Shown piece after piece: positions 22,316 through 33,654 of a stretch of 64,000 nucleotides of DNA. Position 1 is the stretch's first letter. Each line of letters starts with the position of its first letter. The notes beneath the pieces were generated by a model. That model ran no database searches and was not told the DNA's origin. It saw nothing but the letters and a program-made list of their open reading frames with translations. Where the stretch lies: NCBI GenBank assembly GCA_032622095.1, contig CP136061.1, positions 126,552,754 to 126,616,753 of the forward strand, in the 5' to 3' direction. Source of the stretch: Siphonodentalium dalli. Lineage: Eukaryota > Mollusca > Scaphopoda > Gadilida > Siphonodentaliidae. A program made the translations under genes and the position numbers.

Positions 22316-23050
22316 AGTTCATCCGTCGGGGGAAATCTGATGACAACTTAGAATGAAATGATCCCCGTTGTATGCCAGTTAGAGGCCCCATCTAATTTCT
22401 TCGGGATCAAAACTATCTAAAACTATCATAATTAACTTGGCTACCCTTTGCTATTACATAACTGTACTAATTTAATTTATACATTGAGTTATGAATTGTT
22501 CATCATACCATTATTTTATATACACATGTTCTATAGTTAAAAATGTGGTGCTTTTGTTTACATAATTGTTTTGTTTTTTCGGCTTTTGAGCCATATCATT
22601 TTCATACTGGAGCTGTAGAATTTATCGGTTGCGAACAATTTCTCATGTCACAGTTCCCCTCATTGAATATTAACTCACAAATCAAACATAGAAATGGATT
22701 TTTTCAAAAGATAGACGCCTAAAATGATTAAAATGCTGCATTGTAAGGGGTATTGGCTGGCTCTGTACTAACTAATATGTAGTGTGCTGGTGTGTGCTGC
22801 TTTATCAGCAGCTATTCCAGTGGGATCCTGCATTGTCTCGAAAGCCATGAATCTGATGAATGACCAATCAAGGCCTGGAATATGATTTTATCTCGCCATA
22901 GTAGCCATAGAGGACATTGAATATCCTTGATTTTCAACAATAAATGCACCTCACTCACCGAATGCATAATGATTGATAATCTTGAAAGTTGAAAATTGCT
23001 GAGAATCTGCTTTGGTGGCAGAATAGAAGGTCTTGAAGGTCTAGTCCTTA
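22316..23050. other. Intronic sequence, no recognised element
   Basis: I see no coding pattern or definable repeat in this stretch. Confidence 0.35.
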
Positions 23051-23059
23051 ATTTATAAG

Positions 23060-23250
23060 TTGTGAGCCAGTCTACGAGGAATCAGTAATTTATAATAATG
23101 AGCTGGTCTACAAGTACTCAGTAATTTCTAATTAATGAGCTGGTCTATAAGTAGTCAGTAATGTTATATAAATAGTGAGCCGGTCAAAAGGTACCTGCGT
23201 AGTTTATAAGTAAGAAGTACTGGTCTATAAGTACTCAGTAGGTCTATAAG
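23060..23250. repeat. Degenerate 37-40-bp tandem repeat
   Basis: About five units of the form TGAGCTGGTCTACAAGTACT then CAGTAATTTCTAATTAA. The units differ from one another at many sites, so the array is old. Confidence 0.7.
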
Positions 23251-23734
23251 TATGCCGCATTGATTTGTGGAATTGTCGTAAATGCATGGGCCCGAATGCA
23301 TGGAAGTTCATCTCAGAATAAATCAGACTGCGGAAACCACAGAACTGTCTCAACATGATGAGGAAAGGCTCAATATATTATGAAATAGAATGGAACTATA
23401 GAAGACAGCACTTGATTATTGTTATTGGAGGTTCATTAGTAGTTTGGCCTTGCTTTGTGTTGATCAGGGTGTCTTTCGATCTATTTTCATCAGCTGTATT
23501 CTATTATGTTTATGTCTCCTGCCAAGACACTATTGATTTGTTTATAAATATAATTATCACTATCATTGTCTGGATTGATTTTTGTGACGAAAACTTGTTA
23601 AAAATTCCCCTCATCAATATATTGTTTATTCATAATTGGTCCTTGTGGACACAGCGGAGTCTATGACTGACGTCTAAATTGGGACCTTATATAACCCGGT
23701 TCTGGCAGTTTGAAAAAGCACCTGTTGTGATTCT

Positions 23735-24250
23735 CCACATCATTTCTGTGCAGTGAATCTCCACATCATATGAGTGGTGCATGCAGTGAATCTCCACATC
23801 ATATTAACGGTGCAGTCTGTGCAGTGAATCTCCACATCATATGAGCGGTGCAGTGATTCTCCACATATGAGGGTGCAGTCTGCAGTTAATCTCCACATCA
23901 TATGAGCGGTGCAGTCTGTGCAGTGAATCTCCATATCATATGAGTGGTGCAGTCTGTGCAGTGAATCTCCACATCATATTAACGGTGCAGTCTGTGCAGT
24001 GAATCTCCACATCATATGAGCGGTGCAGTGATTCTCCACATATGAGGGTGCAGTCTGCAGTTAATCTCCACATCATATGAGCGGTGCAGTCTGTGCAGTG
24101 AATCTCCATATCATATGAGTGGTGCAGTCTGTGCAGTGAATCTCCACATCATATTAACGGTGCAGTCTGTGCAGTGAATCTCCATATCATATGAGCGGTG
24201 AATCTCCATATCATATGAGTGGTCCAGTTTGTTCAGTGAATCTCCACATC
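23735..24250. repeat. 38-bp minisatellite with 175-bp higher-order repeat
   Basis: Units follow the form CAGTGAATCTCCACATCATA with TGAGCGGTGCAGTCTGTG. Variant units recur in the same order every 175 bp (the ATTAACGG variant starts at 23784, 23959 and 24134), a higher-order repeat of about five units. The minus-strand open frame here is only a translation of the repeat. Confidence 0.88.
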
Positions 24251-24695
24251 TTATGATAGCTATGTTATATGCTTGGCTTGAATGGATTCTGTGTACATGT
24301 ATATAGATCGTGTCGTTTCTATCAATGTTCTTAATTTTATTTGATCAAGCCTCTTTTGGGGGAATCTCAATAGTCCACCTGCGGATGCGACTCACAATGC
24401 TGTGTTGACAGTGCTACAATTCAAATTGCACTGCAGGATTCCCACAGGGACATTGAATTCCTGCAAGAAGACAAGCACTTTCAGTGAGCGTAATTAATTC
24501 CACTTCCACAATATTTTATGGTGGCATTCCCTGACTGCAACATGTAGTCCCAGGCCTTGAAAATTCTTTAATTTGGACCATATGAGACCTTAAATATTTC
24601 TCCAAAATGTTGCAAAACAGCCTTGAATAACCTTGAATTGAACTATTCTTGAGTTTGTGAATGCGTTCCAACCACTGGACCACCGGGCACATGAA

Positions 24696-24900
24696 TTAAC
24701 CTTTCTATACTAAATACTCGTTGACAAGTAGTTCCCTTTGGAAATGTTCAGATAATAAGTTAAACAAATGGCCATAAGTTGTGTGTGATGAACATTTCAG
24801 CACATGTATTATCTTTTCGTCCTGAACGCCCCTCCAAATGAATAATAGATGTTCCAATGTATATCTTTATAACTGAATGGGAGAAACCATTTAGGGTTAA
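24696..24900. mobile_element. L-family TTAA element, shortened
   Basis: Flanked by TTAA at 24696-24699 and 24897-24900. The left end CCTTTCTATACTAAATACTC fits the consensus. The right end has lost part of the terminal repeat (ACCATTTAGGGTTAA). Confidence 0.72.
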
Positions 24901-24928
24901 AGAAGCAGGCCCCATGCACTGCATCAGC

Positions 24929-25145
24929 TACAGTAATGCCCTAAATAATCGACTCCTTAACCACAGCAGAATTATGGGTAATTTTTCAGGATTAAGTTGG
25001 AAATATGGCTTGTTGCCATTCATCGCAAAGCTCTCACTTACAGCTTTCCGATGGATGGCAACAAGCCATATTTCCGACTAAATTCTGAAAAATTACCCAT
25101 AATTCTGCTGTGGTTAAGGAGTCGATTATTTAGGGCATTACTGTA
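24929..25145. mobile_element. A-family foldback MITE, full length (copy 8)
   Basis: TACAGTAATGCCC to GGGCATTACTGTA with nearly complete arms. Minor changes (ATTAAGTTGG, CATCGCAAAG, GATGGATGG) mark it as modestly diverged. Confidence 0.88.
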
Positions 25146-25504
25146 CTGCCTACCCATCAGCGCTAGTTTGCTAGTAGTAGGCCTTTGCACGTAGGCATGA
25201 GCATTGTAAACAATTCTGGAGTACTATTAACATCTGCCTAAGCAAGGTTACCGAAAATAGTTCCCAATTCATTCATTGATTAATTGTATCCTATGCACTT
25301 ACATGGTTATTCCTGAGAGGAGGTGAAGGTACAGAGTACTGACCTAATTATGGAGTCAACAGCATCAAAGTACATCTTTACTTGTGCGAGTATGTGGTTC
25401 TTGAGCATGATTCGGCATATATTTGTTTCTCCTGAACAATCACATGACTGTTCTGATTACATATTCCATTAATCTATTGTGTATACTGGTTCCCTTGTTC
25501 GACT

Positions 25505-25908
25505 GATAAATACTGGACATTTCCAGAATGAGGTTTGCCAGATGGTGAGTTTTGTGACGCTCTCCTGCACAGCAGGCTAGCATTACCAAAATGGAAAATT
25601 CATCCTCTCGGGACCTCATCTGCTATGGGGTACCTAGTCTCATATTTAAGTTCCCAGATGGTGAATATTGTGATGTGCACCTAGATTATGCAATGTGTCG
25701 TCTGCCAATTTGTGGATATAGAGAAACTGTTATAAACTAAAAAAAAGAAAAAGAATCTTTGATTTAATAATAATGATAATTTCCAGAGAAGATGAGGCCT
25801 AAGCAGAATGAGGTCCCCAGAGTCACGGTGAATTCACCCAGAGGATGGTGAATTTACCCTCTGGGGACCTCATTCTGCAAATGTCTGGCACCATATTCCC
25901 ATGTCTGA
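25505..25908. mobile_element. C-family twin-hairpin element (copy 6)
   Basis: The left hairpin (25525-25620) has degraded arms. The spacer contains CTCATATTTAAGTTCCCAGA. The right hairpin (25808-25870) has near-perfect arms CAGAATGAGGTCCCCAGAG and CTCTGGGGACCTCATTCTG, and its centre is rearranged. The right terminus is CTGGCACCATATTCCCATG. Confidence 0.7.
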
Positions 25909-25934
25909 TCTCCACCTAGTTTTATAAATTCCAT

Positions 25935-26225
25935 GTATGTTAAGGACTACCTTGTAGCTCAGTTGGTGTTCAGCATATTAGGCCATCATCAAAATAGTGA
26001 TGTATTGATCGGAATGACACATTGAGATGTCCTTCAACTCAGATCAAGGTTGAAAATCACTCCCGATTTTCACTCATGTCATGTCAATGTTCTAACCCAC
26101 ATCTAGTCTAGACTGCGATGATGGTATATGTGACCTAACCATGGGGACATTCTTAAAAAGGAAGCCATTTCATCGAGAGTTAAAATGTGCATGAGCCTGA
26201 ACATAGGTTCAAATTGTGACACAGA
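25935..26225 (+). repeat. Possible tRNA-derived SINE remnant
   Basis: CTTGTAGCTCAGTTGGTG (25944-25961) resembles a tRNA A box, and AGGTTCAAATTG (26206-26217) resembles a B box. The spacing is far too wide for a real tRNA, so this is at best a decayed SINE. Weak. Confidence 0.22.
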
Positions 26226-26230
26226 ACAGA

Positions 26231-26367
26231 TCTGCCATTATTTCAAACAGCACAATGCACTGAGAGCTTTCCGATGAATGGCAACAAGCCATATTTCCGA
26301 CTAAATCTTGAAAAATTACCCATAATTCTGCCGTGGTTAAAGAGTCAATTATTTAGGGTGTTACTGT
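26231..26367. mobile_element. A-family foldback MITE, rearranged subfamily (copy 9)
   Basis: Begins with the same TCTGCCATTATTTCAAACAG block as the copy at 6131, joined to the right arm from GAGAGCTTTCCGATGAATGG to TTACTGTA. The shared junction shows that the rearrangement predates both insertions or arose by gene conversion. Confidence 0.75.
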
Positions 26368-26819
26368 AGCTCAGACTGTCCCATATTCCTTGCTATGAGT
26401 TAGCTAAATCAAATGCATGGAACTCTGCCTGAGGCAGTCTGCTGGCTGGGCCACTGTCATCTTATGCAGCTCAGAAATGGCTCTAATAGGCTACACTTCA
26501 CATGCGATTTGAACCAAATTGTCTCCATGACTTGACAGGCAATTACCATCGCATCCAGGCCATCATGTGTGTGTTGTGTTCAATATTCCTCAAGATTTGC
26601 GAGACAATGAGCAAAAATTCAATAATCTTCTAAGAGCTGTACATGTGCTACTGTTTTAAAAATATTTTAAAATAAAAAAACATGTGTTCAGGACTGACTC
26701 AGTAATAGGTGCATGAACAAATTTGTATTTTTCTGCATTTCGAAAAAAATTAACCAATGGCTGTGCAATAAATTGTTCTCTGGTGCACAGCTATCGATCA
26801 CTCACTGACTCACGTAATT

Positions 26820-27060
26820 ATGCCCCCAGCCCCCCACTTTTGGAATAAAAATGTTGGTATATTGCATTGACTTTGTCCGTCTGTCCATCTATCAGTCAGT
26901 CAGTGCATATAATATCTCAGCCATGCCTTAGTGGATCTGAATAAAATTTTGTATGGCATCCGATCAAAAGAGCTAGGGCCCAATGATGTTTGAGTTTCCC
27001 AATCTAGAGTTATCTTTCTTTGTTTTTCTGGAAATGATGGTTTTCTGTTTGTCCATGCAG
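26820..27060 (+). mobile_element. HINE-F-like fragment
   Basis: TGCCCCCAGCCCCCCACTTT is followed by TCCGTCTGTCCATC and one core unit with GATCTGAATAAAATTTTGTA and CTAGAGTTATCTTTCTTTGT. No 3' end was found. Confidence 0.5.
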
Positions 27061-27633
27061 ATGTATCTACCCACAGGGTTTGTATGTGGATCTGAAATCC
27101 TGGACAAGTTACGGAATTAGAAAATTTTACTTCCATGCCCTTTAAAAATGGCACCTAATTCTCTCCTGGTGTGGAAAAGTCATTGAAAGTAAGCTACCCC
27201 ATTGATATGGAATATCTACAAACATTCATTTCGAGCCAACATCGTCGTTAGTTTTCATTCTGATCTCCATACTCATAGTTTAGTAATTGCATGATTTTTA
27301 ATATAGTGTGTGGGACACCCGTAGTTGTCTCCCTTGTGGAAGCACGCATTACTACTCGAAATATATGTGACCTAGTTTCAACTTTAAATTAAAATATGCC
27401 CAATAACTGTATAATTGCGAGAAGTGGGTCAAAGATGTTTCATTTGCAAGTTGGATAGAGCAAGTTCCCGACAAATTCATGCATGCTTTTCCCTTGAAAT
27501 GTATGGTTTTGTACAGAAAAGTTATGGCATTTAAGTCTTGGAAAATTTGTCGTATACAATGTAGTCTAGAAAAGATTTGGAAAAATTATGGACTTTTTCT
27601 CTCTGGGTGTCTGAACCCTGAAACAGCCATTGT

Positions 27634-27889
27634 TTAACCCTTTCTATTCTAAATGGATTCTCCCATCCAGTTATGAAAGAATACATTGGAATGGTAAATT
27701 TTTCATTTGGTAATAAAAGCAGACGACAGACAGATAAACAGATAATACAAGAGCAGAATGATACATATTCATTGGTGGGAAATGTTCAGGTAATAAGTTC
27801 AACAAACTATAGTCATTTGTTGAATTTATTATCTGAACATTTCCGAAGGGAACTGCTTATCAATGAGTGTTCAGTATTGAAAGGGTTGA
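27634..27889. mobile_element. L-family TTAA element (reverse orientation)
   Basis: TTAA at 27634 and a TTGA remnant at 27886. Left CCCTTTCTATTCTAAATGGA with TTCTCCCATCCAGTTATGAA, right CAGTATTGAAAGGG. An internal short palindrome pairs GTTCAACAAACTATAGTCAT with TTGTTGAATT. Confidence 0.72.
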
Positions 27890-29140
27890 CAAATCTGAAT
27901 TCAATTTGGTATGGATGTTCGTCATCAGGTGCTCATTCAAATGAGGGCCCACTTTTTATGTTTACCCATACCATAGTATGGTAAACATAGTGTCAACGTC
28001 TGGTTTGACCACTCGTCGTTCGTCCGTCTGTCTGTCCGTCCATCCGTAGACACTTTACGCATAAGGCGATAACTGAAACATTTTCTATCTGATATCAAAA
28101 CCAAGTTTGATCGGACTATTTTTAACTGTGTTATGGCCCTTTTTCGAAAAAATATATTCACTCTCAAAAAAAAAAAAATAGATTGAATTCCTTGCTCAAT
28201 TTAAATAAATAATTTATAAATAAATAAATAAAAAATAATATATAATAATTTTATTTTTTAAAATAATTAAAAACAATTTTTTTTTTAAAGTTAAAACAAT
28301 TTGAAAAACTGACCCCATTATAACTCTGCCAAGGGTTAACCCGAGTCACCACACCAGATTTGGTTTAAATCTGTCCAAAATCTTGTGTTATGTCCTGGTA
28401 AATTTGTTTGGAGCGACTTTAAACCCAATTCACCAATTTCATCCCATGCCTTTGGACTACTTATTATTGATAAGGCTATATTATTTTCTGATGTCTCTTA
28501 TGCCAATGTGCAGATAAAGAAAGCTATGGTATCTAATTTAAACAACAGTTTCAACAATACACATCACATGATATTAACAGTAGACTAGAACATCTGTGCT
28601 TCATTGCACAGCTGAGTATATCACTCTACAGATGGTCTGTGGTCATTATTTAATAGAGATGCCAGACTTCAATAATATAAACAATGCCTGTAATTTGTTG
28701 ACAGCTCTGCTATAAAATTGATATTAATGGGTCAGCAGTGAGGTGTCTTTATCTTGATGGGTGTTGTTGGTAGAATTTGATACATTATCATTGTAAACTT
28801 AAATTGGACTCTCTTAACCCAAGTATTCCATGTCCAGGTCACCTTTTGCACATTTAACCCAAGGCTGTGGTGGTGCAGCATTACAGATCCTGTACCAGTG
28901 CATTTTCTTATATAAATGCGAGTGACCCATAAATTCCAATAATTTGTGTTATGTACATTTGTCTATAATAGTACATAACAGTATACTCTATAATTCAACA
29001 TCAAAACTCTCATTTATGATTCTGATCATAATAATTTACTATCGCCAAGGGATGGGTTAACATCTGCCGATCGTGATCGGCCTCTCGTTCTGTTCCAGGA
29101 TTATCTTTCTTTATTTATCTGGAAATAATGGAAATAATAC
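27890..29140 (+). mobile_element. HINE-F fragment split by HINE-D'
   Basis: F-type core sequence (ATTTGGTATGGATGTTCGTC) lies left of 27953. F-type sequence (TTCCAGGATTATCTTTCTTT, TTATCTGGAAAT) resumes at 29091, after the 3' end of the D' element. Confidence 0.5.
27953..29089 (+). mobile_element. HINE-D' element (copy 2)
   Basis: 5' inverted repeat TGTTTACCCATACCATAG / TATGGTAAACATAGTGTC, then GTCCGTCTGTCTGTCC, one or two core units, and a very AT-rich block (28150-28290). A fragment of an N-type TTAA element follows (28855-28930). The 3' end is CCGATCGTGATCGG plus CCTCTCGTT. Confidence 0.68.
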
Positions 29141-29467
29141 ATTGGGAAGACTAAACTGTTACCCCAAACAAATCCATCATATTTGATGCAACACACGTCA
29201 AGTGGGAAGAGTAGCAAAGGGTTACTAACATAGTCATCCTATGTTACTTTAATTTCCACTACTACCTTTACTCATGCAAGAAATACATAATAACTTCTTA
29301 TATTTTCATCAACTTCTTACGTCAAAATATTGATCAGAGTTCCAGTCTCAGAAGACATGTTATTACACTGCCAGGCTGTTATTGCACTCTCTGCACTGCA
29401 TTATGACGTCATTTGATTGTCGTTATGGTTTATTTTATGGAAAAGGCTGATCAACTTGTAGTAAGTG

Positions 29468-29644
29468 TACAATAATGCTCTAAGTAATCAACTCCTTAAC
29501 CACAGCAGAATTATGGGTAATTTTTCAGGATTTAGTCTGATTTAGTCGGAAATATGGCAACAAGCCATATTTCCAACTAAATCCTGAAAAATTACCCATA
29601 ATTCTGCTGTGGTTAAGGAGTTGATTACTTAAGGCATTACTGTA
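29468..29644. mobile_element. A-family foldback MITE, loop deleted (copy 10)
   Basis: The arms TACAATAATGCTC and GGCATTACTGTA are intact but the loop region is shortened (GGAAATATGGCAACAAGCCA), giving 177 bp. Confidence 0.85.
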
Positions 29645-30157
29645 GCAAGTTGGGTAAGTGGTAGGCCTACCGATATGTATTTGTCATTGTGGTTAGGGTC
29701 GTAACAAACTTGTGCGGAAACTTTAATGAACACAACAGTTAACTGTACATGATGTTACTCCTCTCGTGAGATGCAATCCTTGAAATTGTCAGTGTCAATT
29801 CATATTATCTGCCTGTCAACAAAATGTCAAAGCAAATACCCAATGTGCAAGAAATTGTCATTATTCTTCAAAGAAACTTAACTTATTCCTGTATATTACA
29901 AGACTTTGAGTCATTGATGAATTCAATTGCCGTAAGCACAATAAATTCTTAATGTTTTTCATTGCTATTCTCATAGGATTTCAGATATCTAGATTAATCT
30001 TAAGTGTTTCCATAGATTACTAGTTGCTTTTGGCATTTGTGCAATTTATCATCAACTAAATTATGACTTGTCACAACGGCAGTTACAAAAGCATTTCAGC
30101 CTGTCATATTAAAATTTTCGGGAGGTTTCAACCTGTCAATTACCATAACAGGCAAGT
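29645..30157. other. Intronic sequence, no recognised element
   Basis: AT-rich stretch without coding pattern, terminal repeats or tandem structure that I can see. Confidence 0.35.
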
Positions 30158-30386
30158 TACAGTAATGTCCAAAATTATCGACCCCTAAACCACAGCAGAA
30201 TTTATGGGAAATTTTTCAGGATTTAGTCAGAATTATGGCTTGCTGTCATTCATCGGATAGCTCTCGGTGAGCTCTTGGTTAGAGCTTTCCGATGAATGGC
30301 AACAAGCCATATTTCCGACTAAATCCTGAAAAATTTCCCATAATTCTGCTGTTGTTAAAGGGTCATATACTTTGGGCATTAATGTA
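30158..30386. mobile_element. A-family foldback MITE, full length (copy 11)
   Basis: TACAGTAATGTCC to GGGCATTAATGTA. The loop carries an extra GAGCTCTCGGTGAGCTCTTG -like duplication, making this the longest copy (229 bp). Confidence 0.85.
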
Positions 30387-31128
30387 TTTCAAGGCTTTGG
30401 TGAGTTGCGAGGTACATTCTCTGTATCTCACTTGAGGAAAATCATAGGCCACTCAGAACACTGAAATATTGGAGAGGAGCAAAGCTCTAAGTTAAATAAC
30501 TTGTGCTCCCATCCCTGTTGATTACCCTATATGATATGCTATACTGTATTCACTTAATTATACCCCCTTTTTAAAATGAAGGGTATATACTGTTTTGAAC
30601 CTGTCCATGCATGCAACCGTGTGAGCGGACGTCCATACGTTCTTCCGGGCAATGTCTGTTAATGTCATAACTTGAACAGTAGTGCTCGCATCTCAATGAA
30701 ATTTGGTATGGATGTTCACTACTATGAGGACATTCAATAGAGAATAGAGGTTCCATCGTTATGTTCGAATTTTCCATTATAGAGTTATTCTTCTTTGTTT
30801 ATCTGGAAATGTTTTCTTTTTGGTCTGTCAGATGTCTGTTCATTTCATAACTTCAAAGTTGTGCTCGGATCTCAATGAAATTTGGTATGGATGTTCACTA
30901 CTATGAGGACATTCAATAAAGGTTTCAATCGTTTTGTTTGGTTTTTCCATTCTAGAGATATTCATCTTTGTTTATCTTGAAATTTTGGACCATCCAATGT
31001 CTGTTCAGGCCATAACATGAACAGTAATGCTCGGATATCAATGAAATTTGGTTTGAATGTTCACCCTATGAGGACATTCAATGGCGTGTTCATTCGTTTT
31101 GTTTAGGTTTTTCGTTCTATAGTTATTC

Positions 31129-32211
31129 TAGGGTCCTGCGAATATTCGATATTCGATTCGAGATTCGATTCGAAAGTCAAATTCGATTCGAATTCGAGTC
31201 GAAATTGCCAACTCGAAATTTCGAATATACACTGATGGAAAAGTAGGCTGTTTACGGACAAGTACACACATCGATCTTAGCTGTTTTTGTGGCACTTAAT
31301 TACAGAAAATGATGTATATATGCACCTTATAATTCTTATTGTACATCGCGATTATATATATTAAATATAAGTATAACCAGCAATTAGCCACTATAGGCTT
31401 ACTAAATACGCCTGAATTCTAACTTTGAACATGGTAGCCAAAAGCTCGGAGATCACCGATGGACCGACAACGCGCGTGAATAATAATAGCTATGAGACTG
31501 AGCAACCGCTATAGCGTTATCTGCCGTCTATCCGTCTCATATTCTGCATTATGTAGTATAGCTGAGAATTTAAACAACACGTGTTCCCGGCATCGGAGCG
31601 TTCTTTGACACTTGACAAAATGTCGTCGTTATTCATGTTTATTTTAAACATGATAAAGCTGCAGGTAGTGCAGGGACTTAAACGTGAGATGAATGCAACC
31701 TGGTGTATAAATCGCAGGCATCTGGGACAATGACCATCTATGGAATCATCTGTCCAAGAAGCATCCAGCACTACATAATCAGGCTACCCTGCGACTGTTG
31801 TTGCATCTTCAAGTTTATAACAACGGGTGATTTCGAATGTCGATTTGAAATTTTGCATGTACATGCAAACTGTACAAATTTCGCGTGATTTTAGTTCTGA
31901 TAATCCGTTTAGTGGTTATATATTTATCGTCGTGACGGCCGCATAGACGCTTTTTTTTAATCTGCCTTTTGTTCTCGACAATTATCATTTGAAGTTAATA
32001 GTATTGCAAACGACGGTTCATCGTCACATAAGTTATGGTGGAACTTCGTGCATGTAGTTGATAGAACGTTTCACAAATCGTCTAATCGTTGACAAAACAT
32101 GCCCAATTGAGAATGCAACACACAGATATGATTCGATTCGATATTCGATTCGATTTCCAGAATTCGATTCGATATTCGATTCGATCAAAATCTCCAATTC
32201 GCAGGACCCTA
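31129..32211 (+). mobile_element. hAT element with decayed BED-finger remnant
   Basis: The 1083-bp element has ends TAGGGTCCTGCGAAT and ATTCGCAGGACCCTA and a perfect 8-bp target duplication AGTTATTC (31121-31128, 32212-32219). Joining the flanks rebuilds the F-repeat GAGTTATTCATCTTTGTTT. Both subterminal regions carry ATTCGATTCGA clusters. On the + strand, 31700-31790 can be read, across a frameshift, as YKSQASGT then DNDHLWNHLSKKHPALHN; the LWxHLxxKHP pattern is the second half of a BED zinc finger, as found in hAT transposases. Confidence 0.85.
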
Positions 32212-32257
32212 AGTTATTCATCTTTGTTTATATGAACATGCTGATTTTTGGGAGTTA

Positions 32258-32472
32258 TACAGTAATGCCCTCATTAATTGACTCATTAACCACAGCAGAA
32301 TTATGGGTAACTTTTCAGGATTTAGTCGGAAATATGGCTTGTTGCCATTCATTGGAAAGCTCACTGAGAGCTTTCCAATGAATGGCGACAAGCCATATTT
32401 CCGACTAAATCCTGAAAAGTTACCCATAATTCTGATGTGGTTAAGGAGTCGATTAATTAGCGCATTACTGTA
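32258..32472. mobile_element. A-family foldback MITE, full length (copy 12)
   Basis: TACAGTAATGCCC to GCGCATTACTGTA, a near-perfect palindrome, inserted in the HINE-F element just before its 3' end. Confidence 0.88.
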
Positions 32473-32537
32473 GATATGCCCACACTAGGCAGTATGCCAC
32501 AAGGGGGTATGCACCGGATGACAGTCGATCTCTTGTT

Positions 32538-33338
32538 ATATAATGTATTCTTGCATTAAGGGGATCAAATAAAATATGTTCAAAGTTAATTTTTGTCTAT
32601 ATACTGTTGTGTTCTGGGAGTCATATATAAAGTTGACCTCACACAGTAAACGGTCTCAGGTGCTGCCATCTTGTGAGACTCATGTAACATCTGGACTTGG
32701 CCTACATGCGGTGTACAATATTGACATGTTGCCATTTTGTTGTGTTAAACAACAAGATTACATGTATCTGATTGAAAACAAGTCAAAACCTATTGATTTC
32801 TGTCCCTCACTCGGTGTGATGTCGGTCCCAATCTCTTTTCAAATCATTGATCGCAGCTAAAAAAGATAATATCTTGAATTTGAATTTATGTATAGATTTT
32901 TAAGGTGATAGTACAGGAATAATAGAGGAACTAATCTCAGTTATAGATTTATACTTTATAATATGAATGAAATGCTTGGTTCTCGGGGGAAAAAGGATGT
33001 AAGCAACACAGACGGCTGAAAGCTCCCTTCAGACAGTGTTGTAATCAATAAATCCTACTGGGCTGATTTATACATGCACAATCTGTCTCACCTTCAGTGT
33101 ATAGTGCAATCGGCAGACTATTGTATACGCAGCGTGAATTGTTATACCCTACCCTTCAACAACAAATAGGAGTAGAGACACTCGAATCATCATGTCCATC
33201 TGTCTGTGCATCATGCTATCTGGGAGAGTACTCAATTGTCCGAGATTGTTATTCAAGATATCGAGGCTGAAAGTTATTGTATATACATGTACATGTATGA
33301 TTTAGTTGAGAACTGATGTCCTGAGAAATACACACTTT
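32538..33338. other. Intronic sequence, no recognised element
   Basis: An open frame of 94 codons at 32576-32860 has no recognisable motif and I treat it as chance. No repeats can be placed here. Confidence 0.35.
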
Positions 33339-33650
33339 CAGGCCTCAAGATAAAGTGCTGGACATTTGCAGAATGAGGTCCCCAGAGTGTGAATTTAGTG
33401 ATTTGCAGGCTAGCATCACTAAATTCACTCTCTGGGGACCTCATTCTGCTTTATAATAGATCTCATCTTCTCTGAAAAGTATCTTTATTATCAAATTAAT
33501 AAGATTTTTTAGTTTAAACTTATTTTTTAGTTTAGTGTTCGCCATATCCGCTAATTGGCAGATGATACAATGCATAATCGAAGTGCCCAATGTGTGCACA
33601 TCACCATCTTCACCATCTGGGAACTAGGTCTCTCATAGCAGATGCCAAAA
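33339..33650. mobile_element. C-family element, one hairpin plus spacer (copy 7)
   Basis: CAGGCCTCAAGATAAAGTGC is followed by a hairpin with arms GAATGAGGTCCCCAGAGTGT and CTCTCTGGGGACCTCATTCT. The spacer then appears in the opposite sense to other copies (CCATATCCGCTAATTGGCAG, ATTGCATAATCG-type). The second hairpin is missing. Confidence 0.68.
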
Positions 33651-33654
33651 TAGT

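Larger units (their letters stand above)
30557..32537 (+). mobile_element. HINE-F, near full length, carrying two insertions
   Basis: The 5' end is an inverted repeat (AATTATACCCCCTTTTTAAA / AGGGTATATACTG), then a short TCC-rich stretch. About 180-bp core units follow (TAACTTGAACAGTAGTGCTC, ATCTCAATGAAATTTGGTAT, GAGTTATTCTTCTTTGTTTA). The series is interrupted by a hAT element (31129-32211) and then an A-family MITE (32258-32472). The 3' end GGGGGTATGCACCGG ... CGATCTCTTGTT closes at 32537. Confidence 0.72.

Noticed and set aside
23735-24250. Regularly spaced short repeats resembling a CRISPR array
   Set aside because: The units are contiguous with no unique spacers; it is a minisatellite in eukaryotic DNA.
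32576-32860. 94-codon open frame as a possible tomosyn exon
   Set aside because: The protein is continuous from the exon at 14361 to that at 34883 with no gap, and the frame shows no WD40 pattern.
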